Positions 17,326 through 27,221 of a stretch of DNA of 37,298 bases are shown one piece after another. The notes under the pieces are model-generated. The model saw only the letters and a program-made list of their open reading frames with translations, made no database searches and was not told where the DNA came from. Positions within the stretch are counted from its first letter, which is position 1, and each line of letters starts with the position of its first letter. The stretch comes from Saprospiraceae bacterium (GTDB lineage: Bacteria > Bacteroidota > Bacteroidia > Chitinophagales > Saprospiraceae), in contig JACMMM010000172.1 in NCBI GenBank assembly GCA_014379065.1, positions 1 through 37,298 on the forward strand. The letters run 5' to 3'. A program made the position numbers and the translations under genes.

Positions 17326-19023
17326 TCATTCCCCAGGTATCGCCTCTATCAAGCGCCTAACATACTCCCGTTCCGGGTTTTTGTAAATCTCCTCCGGGTA
17401 GCCCAATGCCTCGGTTTGACCCAGATTCATAATCAACAATCGGTCGCACATCTGCTTGATTACGCTCAAATCGTGCGAGATGAACAGGTAGGTCAGGCCG
17501 AATTTTTCCTGCAAATCCATCAACAAATTCAGCACCGTAGCCTGTACCGAAACGTCGAGGGCCGACACCATTTCGTCGCAAACAAGAAATCGTGGCTGCA
17601 AGGCCAAAGCCCGTGCCACGCAAATGCGCTGGCGTTGGCCACCGGAGAATTCATGTGGATAGCGTTGGTAATGATCGGCTTGCAGGCCTACGATTTCCAA
17701 CAATTCGATGGCTTTTTCGCGGCGGGCGCGGTCATTTTCGTGCAATTTGTGTACCTGCATAGGCTCGACAATGGCTTCGCCGATGCCCATGCGCGGGTTG
17801 AGCGAGGAGTAAGGGTCTTGAAAAACGACCTGAATCTCTCGACGGTATGGTTGGAATGCCTCTTCGCTAAGACTTTGTAAATCAGTGCCTTTGTACCAAA
17901 TTTCGCCAGCATGGGCTTCGGTCAGCCGTGCAATGGTTCTGCCCAACGTGGTTTTTCCACATCCCGATTCACCCGCCAATCCAAAAGTCTCGCCAGGAAA
18001 AATGTCAAAACTCACGTTGTTCACCGCATGGAGCCATTCGGTGGGACGTCCCAACCAATTTTTTTGGGCAGGGTAGCGCACGGTGAGGTTTTTTACCTGC
18101 AAAATGGGTGGTTCGGCTTGAAGGTTTTTTTGCCGTGCCTGGGTTTCGGCAAGCGTTACCACACGAGATTCAAAATGCCTGTTCTCCAAAAAATCGGGAA
18201 CGGTGGGCATTCGCCATAGTTTTCGTTTTAAAGACGGGCGGCAAGCCACCAAACCGCGCGTGTAAGGGTGCTCAGGCTGACGGAGTATTTTATCTACTGG
18301 ACCTTCCTCCACAATTTTTCCTTGTAACATAACAACCACCCGGTCGCAGATTTCAGAAATGACCCCCAAATCGTGGCTGATAAACAGCATGGAAAGCCCC
18401 AATTCTTCCTTGAGCTCTCGCATCAGGTCGAGGATGGTCTTTTGAACCGTCACATCCAAGGCGGTGGTTGGCTCATCGGCGATGAGCAGGCTGGGGTTGC
18501 AGGACATGGCCATGGCGATCATAACGCGCTGCTTTTGTCCGCCGCTGATTTGGTGTGGGTAAGCGTTGAAAATACGCGTCGGGTCGGGAAGTTTTACCCT
18601 TTCAAAAAGTTTGATTGTCAGCGCTTTAGCTTGGGCAAAAGAGGTTTTTTGGTGCAATTGGATGGCTTCCGTTACCTGATGTCCGCAGCGAAAAACGGGG
18701 TTTAAGGAGCTCATAGGCTCCTGAAAGATCATGGCGATTTGAGCGCCCCGGATGCGTTCGATTTCTTTTTTAGGAAGGGCAAGGAGATTGACCGTGGTTG
18801 GTTGGTGAAAAAGAATTTCTCCGGAAACAATCTTAGCAGGCGGACTGGGCAAAAGCCGCATGATGGAGAGCGCGGTGACGGATTTGCCAGAGCCTGATTC
18901 GCCTACGATACCAAGGGTTTCACCTTTATCGAGTGAAAGTGAAATTCCGTTTACGGCCCTGGTTGTGCCGCGTTCAGAATTGAATTCTATCGCTAAATTG
19001 TTGATTTCTAAAAGCTTCGTCAT
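17326..19023 (-). CDS. ABC transporter ATP-binding protein with two ATPase domains (dipeptide/oligopeptide Dpp/Opp/GsiA-like)
   Basis: Two Walker A ([30 protein letters not shown]), two signatures ([16 protein letters not shown]), oligopeptide-type C-terminal [14 protein letters not shown]. Confidence 0.93.
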   Translation of the reverse strand: MTKLLEINNLAIEFNSERGTTRAVNGISLSLDKGETLGIVGESGSGKSVTALSIMRLLPSPPAKIVSGEILFHQPTTVNLLALPKKEIERIRGAQIAMIFQEPMSSLNPVFRCGHQVTEAIQLHQKTSFAQAKALTIKLFERVKLPDPTRIFNAYPHQISGGQKQRVMIAMAMSCNPSLLIADEPTTALDVTVQKTILDLMRELKEELGLSMLFISHDLGVISEICDRVVVMLQGKIVEEGPVDKILRQPEHPYTRGLVACRPSLKRKLWRMPTVPDFLENRHFESRVVTLAETQARQKNLQAEPPILQVKNLTVRYPAQKNWLGRPTEWLHAVNNVSFDIFPGETFGLAGESGCGKTTLGRTIARLTEAHAGEIWYKGTDLQSLSEEAFQPYRREIQVVFQDPYSSLNPRMGIGEAIVEPMQVHKLHENDRARREKAIELLEIVGLQADHYQRYPHEFSGGQRQRICVARALALQPRFLVCDEMVSALDVSVQATVLNLLMDLQEKFGLTYLFISHDLSVIKQMCDRLLIMNLGQTEALGYPEEIYKNPEREYVRRLIEAIPGE

Positions 19024-19032
19024 GATGGGGCT

Positions 19033-19713
19033 TTATTTGCCTTCCTCCGCCTTTTTGAAAATATCGCTTACCGGGAATGCAAAAGCAGGCAATACAGGAT
19101 CGGCTGAACATAATTTTTCACCCATGCAAACGGTCATGCTTTCCAGGTTTTGGCTGCTATAAACATGCACTTCTTTCTGGATAGGATAAATGAGCCACAC
19201 CACCTGCACCCCTGCTGTCCGATAATGGCGCATCTTGTCCACGATTTTTTGTGCGGCATCGCGTGTGGAGATTACTTCGATAACAAAGGCTGGAATTTCA
19301 ATTACACCTTCGTTGGAGAGGTTATTTGCTTGAGTGTGAGTCAACCATGCAAAATCAGGACGCCGATGTATTTCCGGGAAGAAAAACAAATCTGTTTCAG
19401 CTAACAATTGGCCAGAGACTTTGCCAGCTGTTTTGAGCCGCATAAATATTTCTTGGAGGTTGAACTGGATGTAAAGTTGCGTTGGATTCATGGTATATTC
19501 GGTTTTTTCGACGCGGCCATTGAGCCATTCGTACTTGTAGCCGTCCTCGCGGCTGAGGTATCTTTTTTCAAATTCTGACCACTTGATAAGGCGCGGCTGT
19601 TTCTTGGTTGCAGGTGGCGTTGCAACTTCTTTTGGTGCGGTTTCTGGCTTTTTTTGGACTGCTGCGGTAGTCATGCGCTGGAAATTTTTGACAAAGATAA
19701 ACAGGAAATGCAA
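19033..19713 (-). CDS. Uma2 family (DUF820) restriction-endonuclease-like protein
   Basis: EFEKRYLSREDGYKYEWLNGRVEKTEYTMNPTQLYIQFNL...ETDLFFFPEIHRRPDFAWLT...PAFVIEVISTRDAAQKIVDKMRHYRTAGVQVVWLIYP matches the Uma2 core. Confidence 0.85.
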   Translation of the reverse strand: MHFLFIFVKNFQRMTTAAVQKKPETAPKEVATPPATKKQPRLIKWSEFEKRYLSREDGYKYEWLNGRVEKTEYTMNPTQLYIQFNLQEIFMRLKTAGKVSGQLLAETDLFFFPEIHRRPDFAWLTHTQANNLSNEGVIEIPAFVIEVISTRDAAQKIVDKMRHYRTAGVQVVWLIYPIQKEVHVYSSQNLESMTVCMGEKLCSADPVLPAFAFPVSDIFKKAEEGK

Positions 19714-19745
19714 AAGCCGGGAGGCGCATCAGCAGCTCCCGGCTT
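19714..19745 (-). terminator. Rho-independent-type terminator of the M16 peptidase gene
   Basis: Stem aagccgggag/ctcccggctt, 12-nt loop, followed on the minus strand by a T-run. Confidence 0.7.
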
Positions 19746-19793
19746 CAAAATCTCTCAACTAATCACCAGTTAACCAATCCACCAATCACCCCC

Positions 19794-22604
19794 CTACGGC
19801 TTCGGCCTAGCCGACACCACCTTCCCATTAGCATCAATCTGAATCACTTCTATGCCAAGCTGCTGTAGGCCAGGAAGGGTTTTGGATGCGTCGCCTGCAA
19901 GGAACCAGCCGAGGTTTCCAGGTTGCACAATTGCTTTGGCGGTATTTTGCACGTCTTTTAAGGTCAGCGTTTGCACCTTGGCACCATACTTCTGCCAGTA
20001 GTCGTCAGGCAAATTGTACTTTACCACGTCGCGGACGCTGGCGTTCACAGCAGCATTGGTTTCCCACATACCGCTCATGCCAAGCACGGTATTTTGCTTG
20101 GTCTTGTCAAATTCCGCCTCTGTCATTTGTTTGTCGCCAACGAAGGAATTCACTTCTTTGATTACTTCTTGGATACTTTCTTTCGTCTTGTCGGTCTGTA
20201 CAGGGGCCATCACAAAAAATGGGCGTTGGCCGCGTGTATAGATTATACCTGAGCGGGTACCATAGCTCCAGTGCTTGTCTTCGCGGATATTCATATTGAT
20301 GCGACTGGTAAAATCGCCGCCCAGTACATTGTTCATTTGTTCGATGGCGTTTTCGTCCATTTGACCGTAAGGCTTGGTGAGGTAACCAGCCACAATCATA
20401 GTTTGTTGACTTTCAGGGCGGTCAATCAAAAAAATCTTGTTTGTAGTGTTGGCTGTTTTCACTTCCGGAATCACTTTTTTGGTCAATTCTCCTTTTTGCC
20501 ACGCGCCAAAACGCTTTTCCAATTTGGCGGTCAATTCTTCAATGGTGATGTTGCCCGTAACTACGATGGTGGCATTGTTGGGGCGCAGCCATTTGTTGTA
20601 AAAGCCTTTAATGTCTTCCATGGTAATACTGTTCACCGATTCCTCCTCGCCAGACCCGCCATTGGGCATAGCGTATGGGTGGTTTTCACCGTACAGTAAA
20701 GTGGGCATGACACGCATGACCATGCTTTGCGGGTTCTTCTTTTCGTTCTGGATACTGCTGATCTGCTGGGCTTGAAGGCGTTTGAGATCAGCCTCAGGAA
20801 AAGATGGATTTAGCACCACATCGGCCAACAAATCGAGACTTGGATCGAGGCTTTGCTTGAGCGTATTGAAATTTATGAAGGAGTTGTCCATTTCGCTGTT
20901 CATACTCAGACTTGCGCCGAGGAGTTGCAACCTTTCATTGATTTGCAAGGAGCTGAGCGATTTGGTGCCTTCATCAAGCATATCTATACCAAGTTTAGCG
21001 AGCCCAAGTTTGCCTCCAAATTTGTCAGAAACATAACCAGCATCAAAGATGATGGTGGCTGCCATGGTTGGACTTTCGCTGCGGTGTGCAAGCACGACTT
21101 TCATGCCGTTTTTCAAAGTAGCCCGTTGCAGGCTTGGGAATTTTGCTGCCACATTTTGGCTCAGCTCCGGTATTTTAGATCGGTCCACTTCTGTTCCAAT
21201 CACGGAATAGTCAGGGAAGGGCTTGCAGATAAGCGTGTATTTGCCGTCGGAAAGCCATTTCTGGGTGATCAATTGTACCTCTTTGGCGCTCGTTTCATTG
21301 TACCAGCGGTTGGTGGTTTTGTAAAAATCTGGACTACCGCCGAACACTTCGTTTTCGGCCAAAAGGTCGCTTTTGCCTCCAAAGCCGCCGATTCGTTCCA
21401 GCCCCTTGATGAATCCTGCAAAATAAGACGCTTTAACCCGTTTCAATTCTTCCTCCGTAGGGCCATTTTTCAGGAACTCATCCATGATTTCGTTCACGGC
21501 CGCTTCTACTTCTTCCACTGTTTTGCCTTTTTTCACGTTGACAACAATGCCGAAGTTGCCGCCGATTTCGGATGGGCCGTTAAAGGCTTGTGCGGAGCTA
21601 CAGATTTGTTTGTCGTACACCAGTTTTTTGAACAAACGGCTGCTTTTGCCGTCCGAAAGCACATTGGCGGCGAGGTCAAGTGCGGCATTTTCTTTGTTGC
21701 CCCATTCAGGCGTGTTCCAGATCATCACGATGCGCGCCTCCTGCACACGGTCTTGGTATTCGCCGCGTCTGTCGCCCACGCGTTTGGCAATATCTGTTTT
21801 TGGACGGGAAATCGTAGGCCCGGCAGGGATGTTGCCAAAGTTCTTCAATACTTTTTCATAAGCGGCTTCTGGTGTGATGTCGCCTGCAATGACCAGTACT
21901 GCATTTGCTGCGCCATAATAAGATTTGAACCATTGATGTACATCCTCTACGCTGGCAGCGTTGAGGTCTTCCATTTCGCCGATCACCGTGTGGCCGTAAG
22001 GGTGATAGGGTGGGTAGGATTCTTTTTGAATGATGTCCCTGGCTTTACCGTAAGATTGGTTTTCGCCCTGGCGCTTTTCATTTTGCACCACGCCGCGTTG
22101 TTCGTCGAGTTTTGCCTGGTCAATGGCACCGAGCAGGTGACCCATGCGGTCGCTTTCGAGCCAGAGCACCTGGTCGAGTGCTCCCAGGGGTATGTTTTGG
22201 AAATAATTGGTGCGGTCTTCGTTGGTTGTGCCATTCAGGTTAGTGCCACCAATAGCCTCCAATGCCTGGAAGTAGTCGGTGTTAAAGTGTTCCGAACCAT
22301 TGAACATCAGGTGCTCGAACAAGTGCGCAAAGCCCGATTTGCCAGGTTTTTCGTTTTTCGAGCCGACATGATACCACACGTTCACGGCTACGATGGGGGC
22401 CTTGTGATCTTCATGGATTACAAGGCGCAGGCCGTTGGGCAGCACGAATTTTTTGAACGGCACGTCAATCGTACTGGGGTCATAGGTAGGCAGGTCTTGA
22501 GAGAAAAGGGAAGTGGGGGAGAGGGCGCCCGCCGCCGCCCACACCATTGTCAAAACTATGGTGCGTGAAAAGGCTATGGCGGGTAAAAGGATCAGTCGTT
22601 TCAT
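19794..22604 (-). CDS. M16 family zinc peptidase (two M16 units)
   Basis: Signal region MKRLILLPAIAFSRTIVLTMVWAAAGALSPTSLFSQ; HxxEH motif HLFEHLMFNGSEHF; second unit without intact HxxEH. Start set at ATG 22604. Confidence 0.92.
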   Translation of the reverse strand: MKRLILLPAIAFSRTIVLTMVWAAAGALSPTSLFSQDLPTYDPSTIDVPFKKFVLPNGLRLVIHEDHKAPIVAVNVWYHVGSKNEKPGKSGFAHLFEHLMFNGSEHFNTDYFQALEAIGGTNLNGTTNEDRTNYFQNIPLGALDQVLWLESDRMGHLLGAIDQAKLDEQRGVVQNEKRQGENQSYGKARDIIQKESYPPYHPYGHTVIGEMEDLNAASVEDVHQWFKSYYGAANAVLVIAGDITPEAAYEKVLKNFGNIPAGPTISRPKTDIAKRVGDRRGEYQDRVQEARIVMIWNTPEWGNKENAALDLAANVLSDGKSSRLFKKLVYDKQICSSAQAFNGPSEIGGNFGIVVNVKKGKTVEEVEAAVNEIMDEFLKNGPTEEELKRVKASYFAGFIKGLERIGGFGGKSDLLAENEVFGGSPDFYKTTNRWYNETSAKEVQLITQKWLSDGKYTLICKPFPDYSVIGTEVDRSKIPELSQNVAAKFPSLQRATLKNGMKVVLAHRSESPTMAATIIFDAGYVSDKFGGKLGLAKLGIDMLDEGTKSLSSLQINERLQLLGASLSMNSEMDNSFINFNTLKQSLDPSLDLLADVVLNPSFPEADLKRLQAQQISSIQNEKKNPQSMVMRVMPTLLYGENHPYAMPNGGSGEEESVNSITMEDIKGFYNKWLRPNNATIVVTGNITIEELTAKLEKRFGAWQKGELTKKVIPEVKTANTTNKIFLIDRPESQQTMIVAGYLTKPYGQMDENAIEQMNNVLGGDFTSRINMNIREDKHWSYGTRSGIIYTRGQRPFFVMAPVQTDKTKESIQEVIKEVNSFVGDKQMTEAEFDKTKQNTVLGMSGMWETNAAVNASVRDVVKYNLPDDYWQKYGAKVQTLTLKDVQNTAKAIVQPGNLGWFLAGDASKTLPGLQQLGIEVIQIDANGKVVSARPKP

Positions 22605-22808
22605 ACGTCGTTCCTGTGTTGTGTAGTTAGGTTGAAAAATATTGTGAGGCTGCGGAAAACGGCCTAAAGTGCAAAATTGCGCCCGAAGGTTCGTAATTAC
22701 GGGCAGGAAGGACAAAACATTGGATGAAAAGTTGGAATGGGCGGCTGAACAGTCATGGGCAAGCAGTGGACGGATTCGGAAACAGCTGCACGAAAAACGA
22801 AATAAAAA

Positions 22809-22836
22809 AACCGGAGCGCAAGGCAACGCTCCGGTT
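22809..22836 (-). terminator. Intrinsic terminator-like hairpin in minus-strand orientation
   Basis: aaccggagcg/cgctccggtt, 8-nt loop, followed on the minus strand by TTTTT. Confidence 0.6.
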
Positions 22837-23191
22837 CGGAAATGGATTACTTAAATGAAGTGCAACAAAGCGTGTTTTAATACACGGCAGAAAGATTAAA
22901 AACGGAACAAGCCGTTGGGCAAAACCGCCCGGAGGATTAAAGTAGGTTGTTTCTGTCGTTATAACTTGCCCTAAAAGGGCCACGGCTCTTCTCAAAAATT
23001 AAGAAAGGCCAGGGTAAAAAACGGTGTTAGATTTCCGATACGGTAGGAAGAATACCAGAAAAATGGTTTAAAGTGCAGATTATCAAAGTGATAATCAAAT
23101 TCTTGAGTGTAAACAAAGCGGATTATCAGAGGCGGAGGCCCGAATATTATTTCTTGGTCAAATGAGTTTCCTTAATTTAAGGACCTCAACA

Positions 23192-23365
23192 TTAGGGGTT
23201 TGTATCATTCCAAATGATGTAATCACCATCTTTAAATTTTCCTCCCTTGTCTTTTCCGTGATCACTTTTTTTAATGGTGCCAGCATCGTTGTGATGACAA
23301 GGGGCATGAGCAGTTGAGTTCTGGGAAGCAAAAAAGAAGCTAAGGAGGAAGAGTACCAAGTTCAT
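23192..23365 (-). CDS. Small secreted hypothetical protein, 57 aa
   Basis: Minus-strand ORF below the supplied track cutoff: MNLVLFLLSFFFASQNSTAHAPCHHNDAGTIKKSDHGKDKGGKFKDGDYIIWNDTNP*; clear N-terminal hydrophobic signal. Confidence 0.55.
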   Translation of the reverse strand: MNLVLFLLSFFFASQNSTAHAPCHHNDAGTIKKSDHGKDKGGKFKDGDYIIWNDTNP

Positions 23366-23430
23366 AACGAGACGTTTTTTTGTGAATCAGAAGAAATCTG
23401 ACACAAAGGTCACGCCGTCTCGAATCAAAA

Positions 23431-23700
23431 AAAAGGACAGTTACCCCGTTTTCAATACAGGCAGATTTGGTGTACGCCAATACCCCAAGCCCCACAGCAC
23501 CGCTGTGGATAGGTCAATGAACACTACAACCGTAGGCAGTAACGCGATTGACATCCCCCCGGACGCGCCCGCGCTCTTAATATGATTATTGCTTTTGCAA
23601 AATGATCTTACATTTGTCTTGGTCAATTGTTGCAACAAAGGTAATAGGGTGTTGCAGGGCCAAAAAAGGACAAAAACGCCGATTTCAATACAGGGAGATT
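23431..23700. repeat. Pair of 37-nt imperfect direct repeats (23431-23467 and 23664-23700)
   Basis: aaaaggacagttaccccgttttcaatacaggcagatt vs aaaaggacaaaaacgccgatttcaatacagggagatt, 31/37 identical. Confidence 0.85.
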
Positions 23701-23740
23701 CAAGTCTTCTCTCATATATTCATTTTCATATTTTGCCTGC

Positions 23741-25255
23741 ATGGAATTTGACGCCCTCAAAGAGTTGGTAAAAACCATCACCCGCAACAAGGTGAAAAAC
23801 ATAGAGGTATTGGGTAATCCTGGGGAAGAGAGCAGCATGGTTGAGTCTTTATACGATGCCATTGCCAAAGAAAAGGTGCAGTCTGATGAGGATGCCGCCA
23901 AATTCTTGTACGGGAAAAACGAAAGCCCAAAATCTCAAGCATACCTGCGCATGAAAGGCAGACTGGAGCGCAACCTACTTAACACGGCTTTTTTTGTGGA
24001 TGTAAACCAGCCTATGTTCAACGAACGAGCCAAAGCATCTTATAATTGTTATCGAGATTTTGCTGCCGCCCTTATTCTTCTTGGTCGCGAAGCAACAAAA
24101 GCTGGGATCGATGTTTTGGAGCATTTACTGGAGCAAACCATTAAATATGAGTTTGTTGAGTTGACTGCTGATGTTGCATCTCGTCTGCGAAGGGTATACG
24201 CCAGAGCTGTCGGTTCAGCCTCTATGCACGAGCGATATGCCAAAATTCACCGAGAATATGAAGAAAAACGCCGCCTCGAAATGCTGGCACTTGAACATTT
24301 TGAAAGCTTAATCAATTATTATATCGTACGTCGCTCACCCAATGAAGAAATACATCAATATGCGACAGCATATTATGAGGAGCTCTACCCATTGACCCCA
24401 AAAGCAGACACTTGCCAATACCATTTTCATACTGCCCAAATTGGCATCATTAAATACTTGTCGGTGAATAACTGTGTAGATGCCTTAAAGGTCTGTGATG
24501 AGGCATTAGACATCTTAAAAGAAAGAAAAAATACGAATCGAGAGTATTTGGTTTCCCTATCAGGTCAAAAAATCGTTTGTCTTACTCAGCTTCGTATTTT
24601 TGGAAATAATGAAGGGGATGCTGCGGCAAGCTACTGCCTCTCTTTGTCCGAAGAGGGTTCTTTCAACTGGTTTCGCGTACACGAGCTCCATCTGCACTAC
24701 TGCCTTTTTGCCCGTCGTTACGATGATGCGCTGGCTCTTTTCGTAAAAGCCTCCCAACACCCAAAATTCGAGTCGCTTGGTGGCGCCGTGCGTGACAATT
24801 GGCAACTTTACGGTGGCTACCTCCACCTCCTTGCGGCTTTGGGCAAACTCGAACTTGCCAAAGTAGAAGCAGCCGTAGGTACTTTTCGGTATGCAAGGCT
24901 CTCCAACGAAATCGAGGTGCTGGACAAGGACAAACAAGGGATGAACATCCCCCTGATTTTCCTGCCCGTCATCTACCATTTGGTAAAAGGCACTTTTGAT
25001 ACCGCTGATATTTCCCCAGAATCGCTGGAAAAATACCGCAAACGCTATCTTGACAACGACATGAACCGCCGCAGCGCAGCATTTCTGAACATGCTCATCG
25101 CTTTTGCCAAGCGTGACTACAAATCGGCCAGTGCTGAGAAGAAAATCAAAAAAGAGTTGGAAGTGCTTGCGAAAGAACAGCCTCAAGTGGCCGGGCAGAC
25201 CTTTGCCGTGGAGATTATCCCTTACGAGGATTTGTGGGAGATGATGGTAGGGTAA
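23741..25255 (+). CDS. Hypothetical all-helical (TPR-like) protein
   Basis: 504 aa ORF, helical-repeat composition (e.g. NNCVDALKVCDEALDILKER, RRYDDALALFVKASQHPKF); no catalytic motif recognised. Confidence 0.75.
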   Translation: MEFDALKELVKTITRNKVKNIEVLGNPGEESSMVESLYDAIAKEKVQSDEDAAKFLYGKNESPKSQAYLRMKGRLERNLLNTAFFVDVNQPMFNERAKASYNCYRDFAAALILLGREATKAGIDVLEHLLEQTIKYEFVELTADVASRLRRVYARAVGSASMHERYAKIHREYEEKRRLEMLALEHFESLINYYIVRRSPNEEIHQYATAYYEELYPLTPKADTCQYHFHTAQIGIIKYLSVNNCVDALKVCDEALDILKERKNTNREYLVSLSGQKIVCLTQLRIFGNNEGDAAASYCLSLSEEGSFNWFRVHELHLHYCLFARRYDDALALFVKASQHPKFESLGGAVRDNWQLYGGYLHLLAALGKLELAKVEAAVGTFRYARLSNEIEVLDKDKQGMNIPLIFLPVIYHLVKGTFDTADISPESLEKYRKRYLDNDMNRRSAAFLNMLIAFAKRDYKSASAEKKIKKELEVLAKEQPQVAGQTFAVEIIPYEDLWEMMVG

Positions 25256-25259
25256 GTAA

Positions 25260-25296
25260 AAAAGCGGCCCGCCAGAACGTTTCTGGCGGGCCGCTT
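25260..25296. terminator. Bidirectional intrinsic terminator between convergent genes
   Basis: Perfect 17-bp stem aaagcggcccgccagaa/ttctggcgggccgcttt, 3-nt loop. Confidence 0.85.
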
Positions 25297-25329
25297 TAGT
25301 AGCGTGCAGTATTAAATTCAACCTAATTT

Positions 25330-26322
25330 TCAACGGCATTGTCCGCCGATCAATTCAAAAGACCGTTCTCCCATTTTTTTCACCTTAAGTTGGTGCGTGA
25401 GGGCGAGCGTTTCCAATACTTTTTCAATGGGTTGACTTGTGAGCGGGGCGCTGTGCGGGCAATTCGACATGGCCGGATTGCGCAAGATGATTTTTACGCC
25501 ATAATATCTTTCCAAATCGCTTACGACGTGATTTAGAGGCGTATTTATAAACTCAAGCCCGCCGGTTTGCCATGAAAGTTCGTTGAGGGAACTCAGGTTC
25601 GACACCCGCACTTGGGATGCCGAATGGTCAAATACGGCTTTTTGATTGGCGGTCAGCACTGGGCCTGCTGTTTGGGCAGTCGGTGAAAAACGGACTTTGC
25701 CCGAACGCACCAATACAGTGGTTTGGTCCGCAGTTTGGCGCACACCGAATTGGGTGCCCAGCACTTCCACAGAACCACCCTTTTCGAGTTCTACTTTGAA
25801 AGGGTGTGTTGGGTCGTGTGCTACTTCAAAATAGCCTTCGCCACGGAGTTTCACGCGGCGTTCCGTTCCCGCCCATCTTTCCTCGTAGGTTAATTGACTT
25901 CCTTTGCGCAACCAGAACCGTGAACCGTCTGGAAGGCCGACACTTTCATTTTCAGTATTTTCTCCTGAAACAATCACTTCTGCATTTGAGGAAGCAGAGA
26001 ACTGTTGCCAGCCCCAAATAGCTGCCAAAAGCACGGCTATCACAGCCGCCGCTCTCATAAGCCTTTGACCAAGTGAAACACGCAGGGTCGGCTGAGCAAG
26101 GTTCCGGATGCGGGCTTGTACCTTTTGAAAATCGGCGTCGAGGTTGGGAGAAAAGGTCTTGCCGTAGCCTTCGGCCTTTTCCCAGATGCGTTGGTGCTCC
26201 GTTGCAAACTGCTCGTTTTCAGGCGACTGGCGGAGCCATTCGTCGAGACGGGTGGATTCTACAGGGCTGATTTCCCCTGAGAATCGTTTGCTGAGCAGGA
26301 GTATGAATTCGTTTTCTTTCAT
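25330..26322 (-). CDS. FecR family anti-sigma factor
   Basis: TM AVIAVLLAAIWGWQQF; LPDGSRFWLRKGSQLTYEERWAGTERRVKLRGEGYFEVAHDPTHPFKVELEKGGSVEVLGTQFGVR; C-terminal FINTPLNHVVSDLERYYGVKI. Confidence 0.95.
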   Translation of the reverse strand: MKENEFILLLSKRFSGEISPVESTRLDEWLRQSPENEQFATEHQRIWEKAEGYGKTFSPNLDADFQKVQARIRNLAQPTLRVSLGQRLMRAAAVIAVLLAAIWGWQQFSASSNAEVIVSGENTENESVGLPDGSRFWLRKGSQLTYEERWAGTERRVKLRGEGYFEVAHDPTHPFKVELEKGGSVEVLGTQFGVRQTADQTTVLVRSGKVRFSPTAQTAGPVLTANQKAVFDHSASQVRVSNLSSLNELSWQTGGLEFINTPLNHVVSDLERYYGVKIILRNPAMSNCPHSAPLTSQPIEKVLETLALTHQLKVKKMGERSFELIGGQCR

Positions 26323-26358
26323 GATTTAACTACTAGTTTTCACATCGGTTTTCTGTTA

Positions 26359-26979
26359 TTAAGACAATCCCCCCAGCCCCATCCCCAACGCCCCACAGCG
26401 CCATTTTAGCCATAAAATGACAATGGACGACAATTCTGCATGATTGGTCAACGCATCGCGGAGTATCTTCATGGCTTTGGTAATTTGATTCTCAATGGTT
26501 TTGACGGAGATGCTCAACTTCTCGGCAATTTCTCGGTGCGAAAGTTGTTCGAAGCGGCTGAGGTTGAAAACAATCCTGCATTTTTCGGGTAAGGTATTGA
26601 TGGCGGCGTGAAGGGCATCTTCGAGTGTTTCTTGTGTTTCCCTTTTATAGGTGTCTAGCGCTGAAGTATCGGGCAAATGGCCCAGGTCTTCGGTATCGTC
26701 GAATTGGACGCGGCGGTTGGCCTTAATATAGTTTAGTGACTTGTTGACGGCAGCGCGGCGTAGGTAAGCGCGGAGTGAGGTGTGTATGTCTAGGCTTTCG
26801 CGCTTGTTCCAAAGGTCCACGAAAAGTTCTTGGGCAAGGTCTTGGCAGCTGCTCTCATCGGGGATGAGGCGGTATATATCCGACATCAAAAGCGGGTAAT
26901 GCCGGTCAAAAATTTGCCGGAGTGCTCCTTCATTGCCGAATCGGAGAGCGGAGAGCAATTGCTGTTCGGGTGTTTCCAC
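26359..26979 (-). CDS. ECF-type RNA polymerase sigma-70 factor (Bacteroidota family)
   Basis: EGALRQIFDRHYPLLMSDIYRLIPDESSCQDLAQELFVDLWNKRESLDIHTSLRAYLRRAAVNKSLNYIK; sigma4 LPEKCRIVFNLSRFEQLSHREIAEKLSISVKTIENQITKAMKILR. Confidence 0.95.
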   Translation of the reverse strand: METPEQQLLSALRFGNEGALRQIFDRHYPLLMSDIYRLIPDESSCQDLAQELFVDLWNKRESLDIHTSLRAYLRRAAVNKSLNYIKANRRVQFDDTEDLGHLPDTSALDTYKRETQETLEDALHAAINTLPEKCRIVFNLSRFEQLSHREIAEKLSISVKTIENQITKAMKILRDALTNHAELSSIVILWLKWRCGALGMGLGGLS

Positions 26980-27221
26980 GCTTTTTAACTAAAAAATTTT
27001 TATTCTAAAACTTACAATATTATCTAAAGATTAAAGAATCATTATTATTAAAAATCTGTTTTTTAAAAATTTAATTCTTTGAATCGGCGATTTTATTAAA
27101 AATGCTCTTTTGCAAAGATGTTGCCAAAAAATATTTCTTCCCGACAAAAATAGGGGCAATGATAGGGGCGGCTGTCCTAATGTCAGAAACGCGACTAAAC
27201 ACATTCTGCTAAAATCTGAAC

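Noticed and set aside
17326-19023. Peptide ABC transporter system
   Set aside because: Only the fused ATPase is present; no permease or binding-protein genes in the window, so no complete system can be claimed.
20853-22568. 571-aa plus-strand ORF
   Set aside because: Fully antisense to the well-supported M16 peptidase; composition (Phe/His/Val-rich) typical of shadow ORFs.
23078-23096. gattatca-aag-tgataatc short palindrome with another gattatca nearby
   Set aside because: Short AT-rich dyad; could be an operator but no linked regulator or conservation evidence.
23431-23700. Possible degenerate CRISPR array
   Set aside because: Only two imperfect copies with a 196-nt interval and no cas genes; spacing incompatible with CRISPR.
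24560-25339. 259-aa minus-strand ORF
   Set aside because: Antisense to the helical-repeat gene and runs through the bidirectional terminator; no domain recognised.
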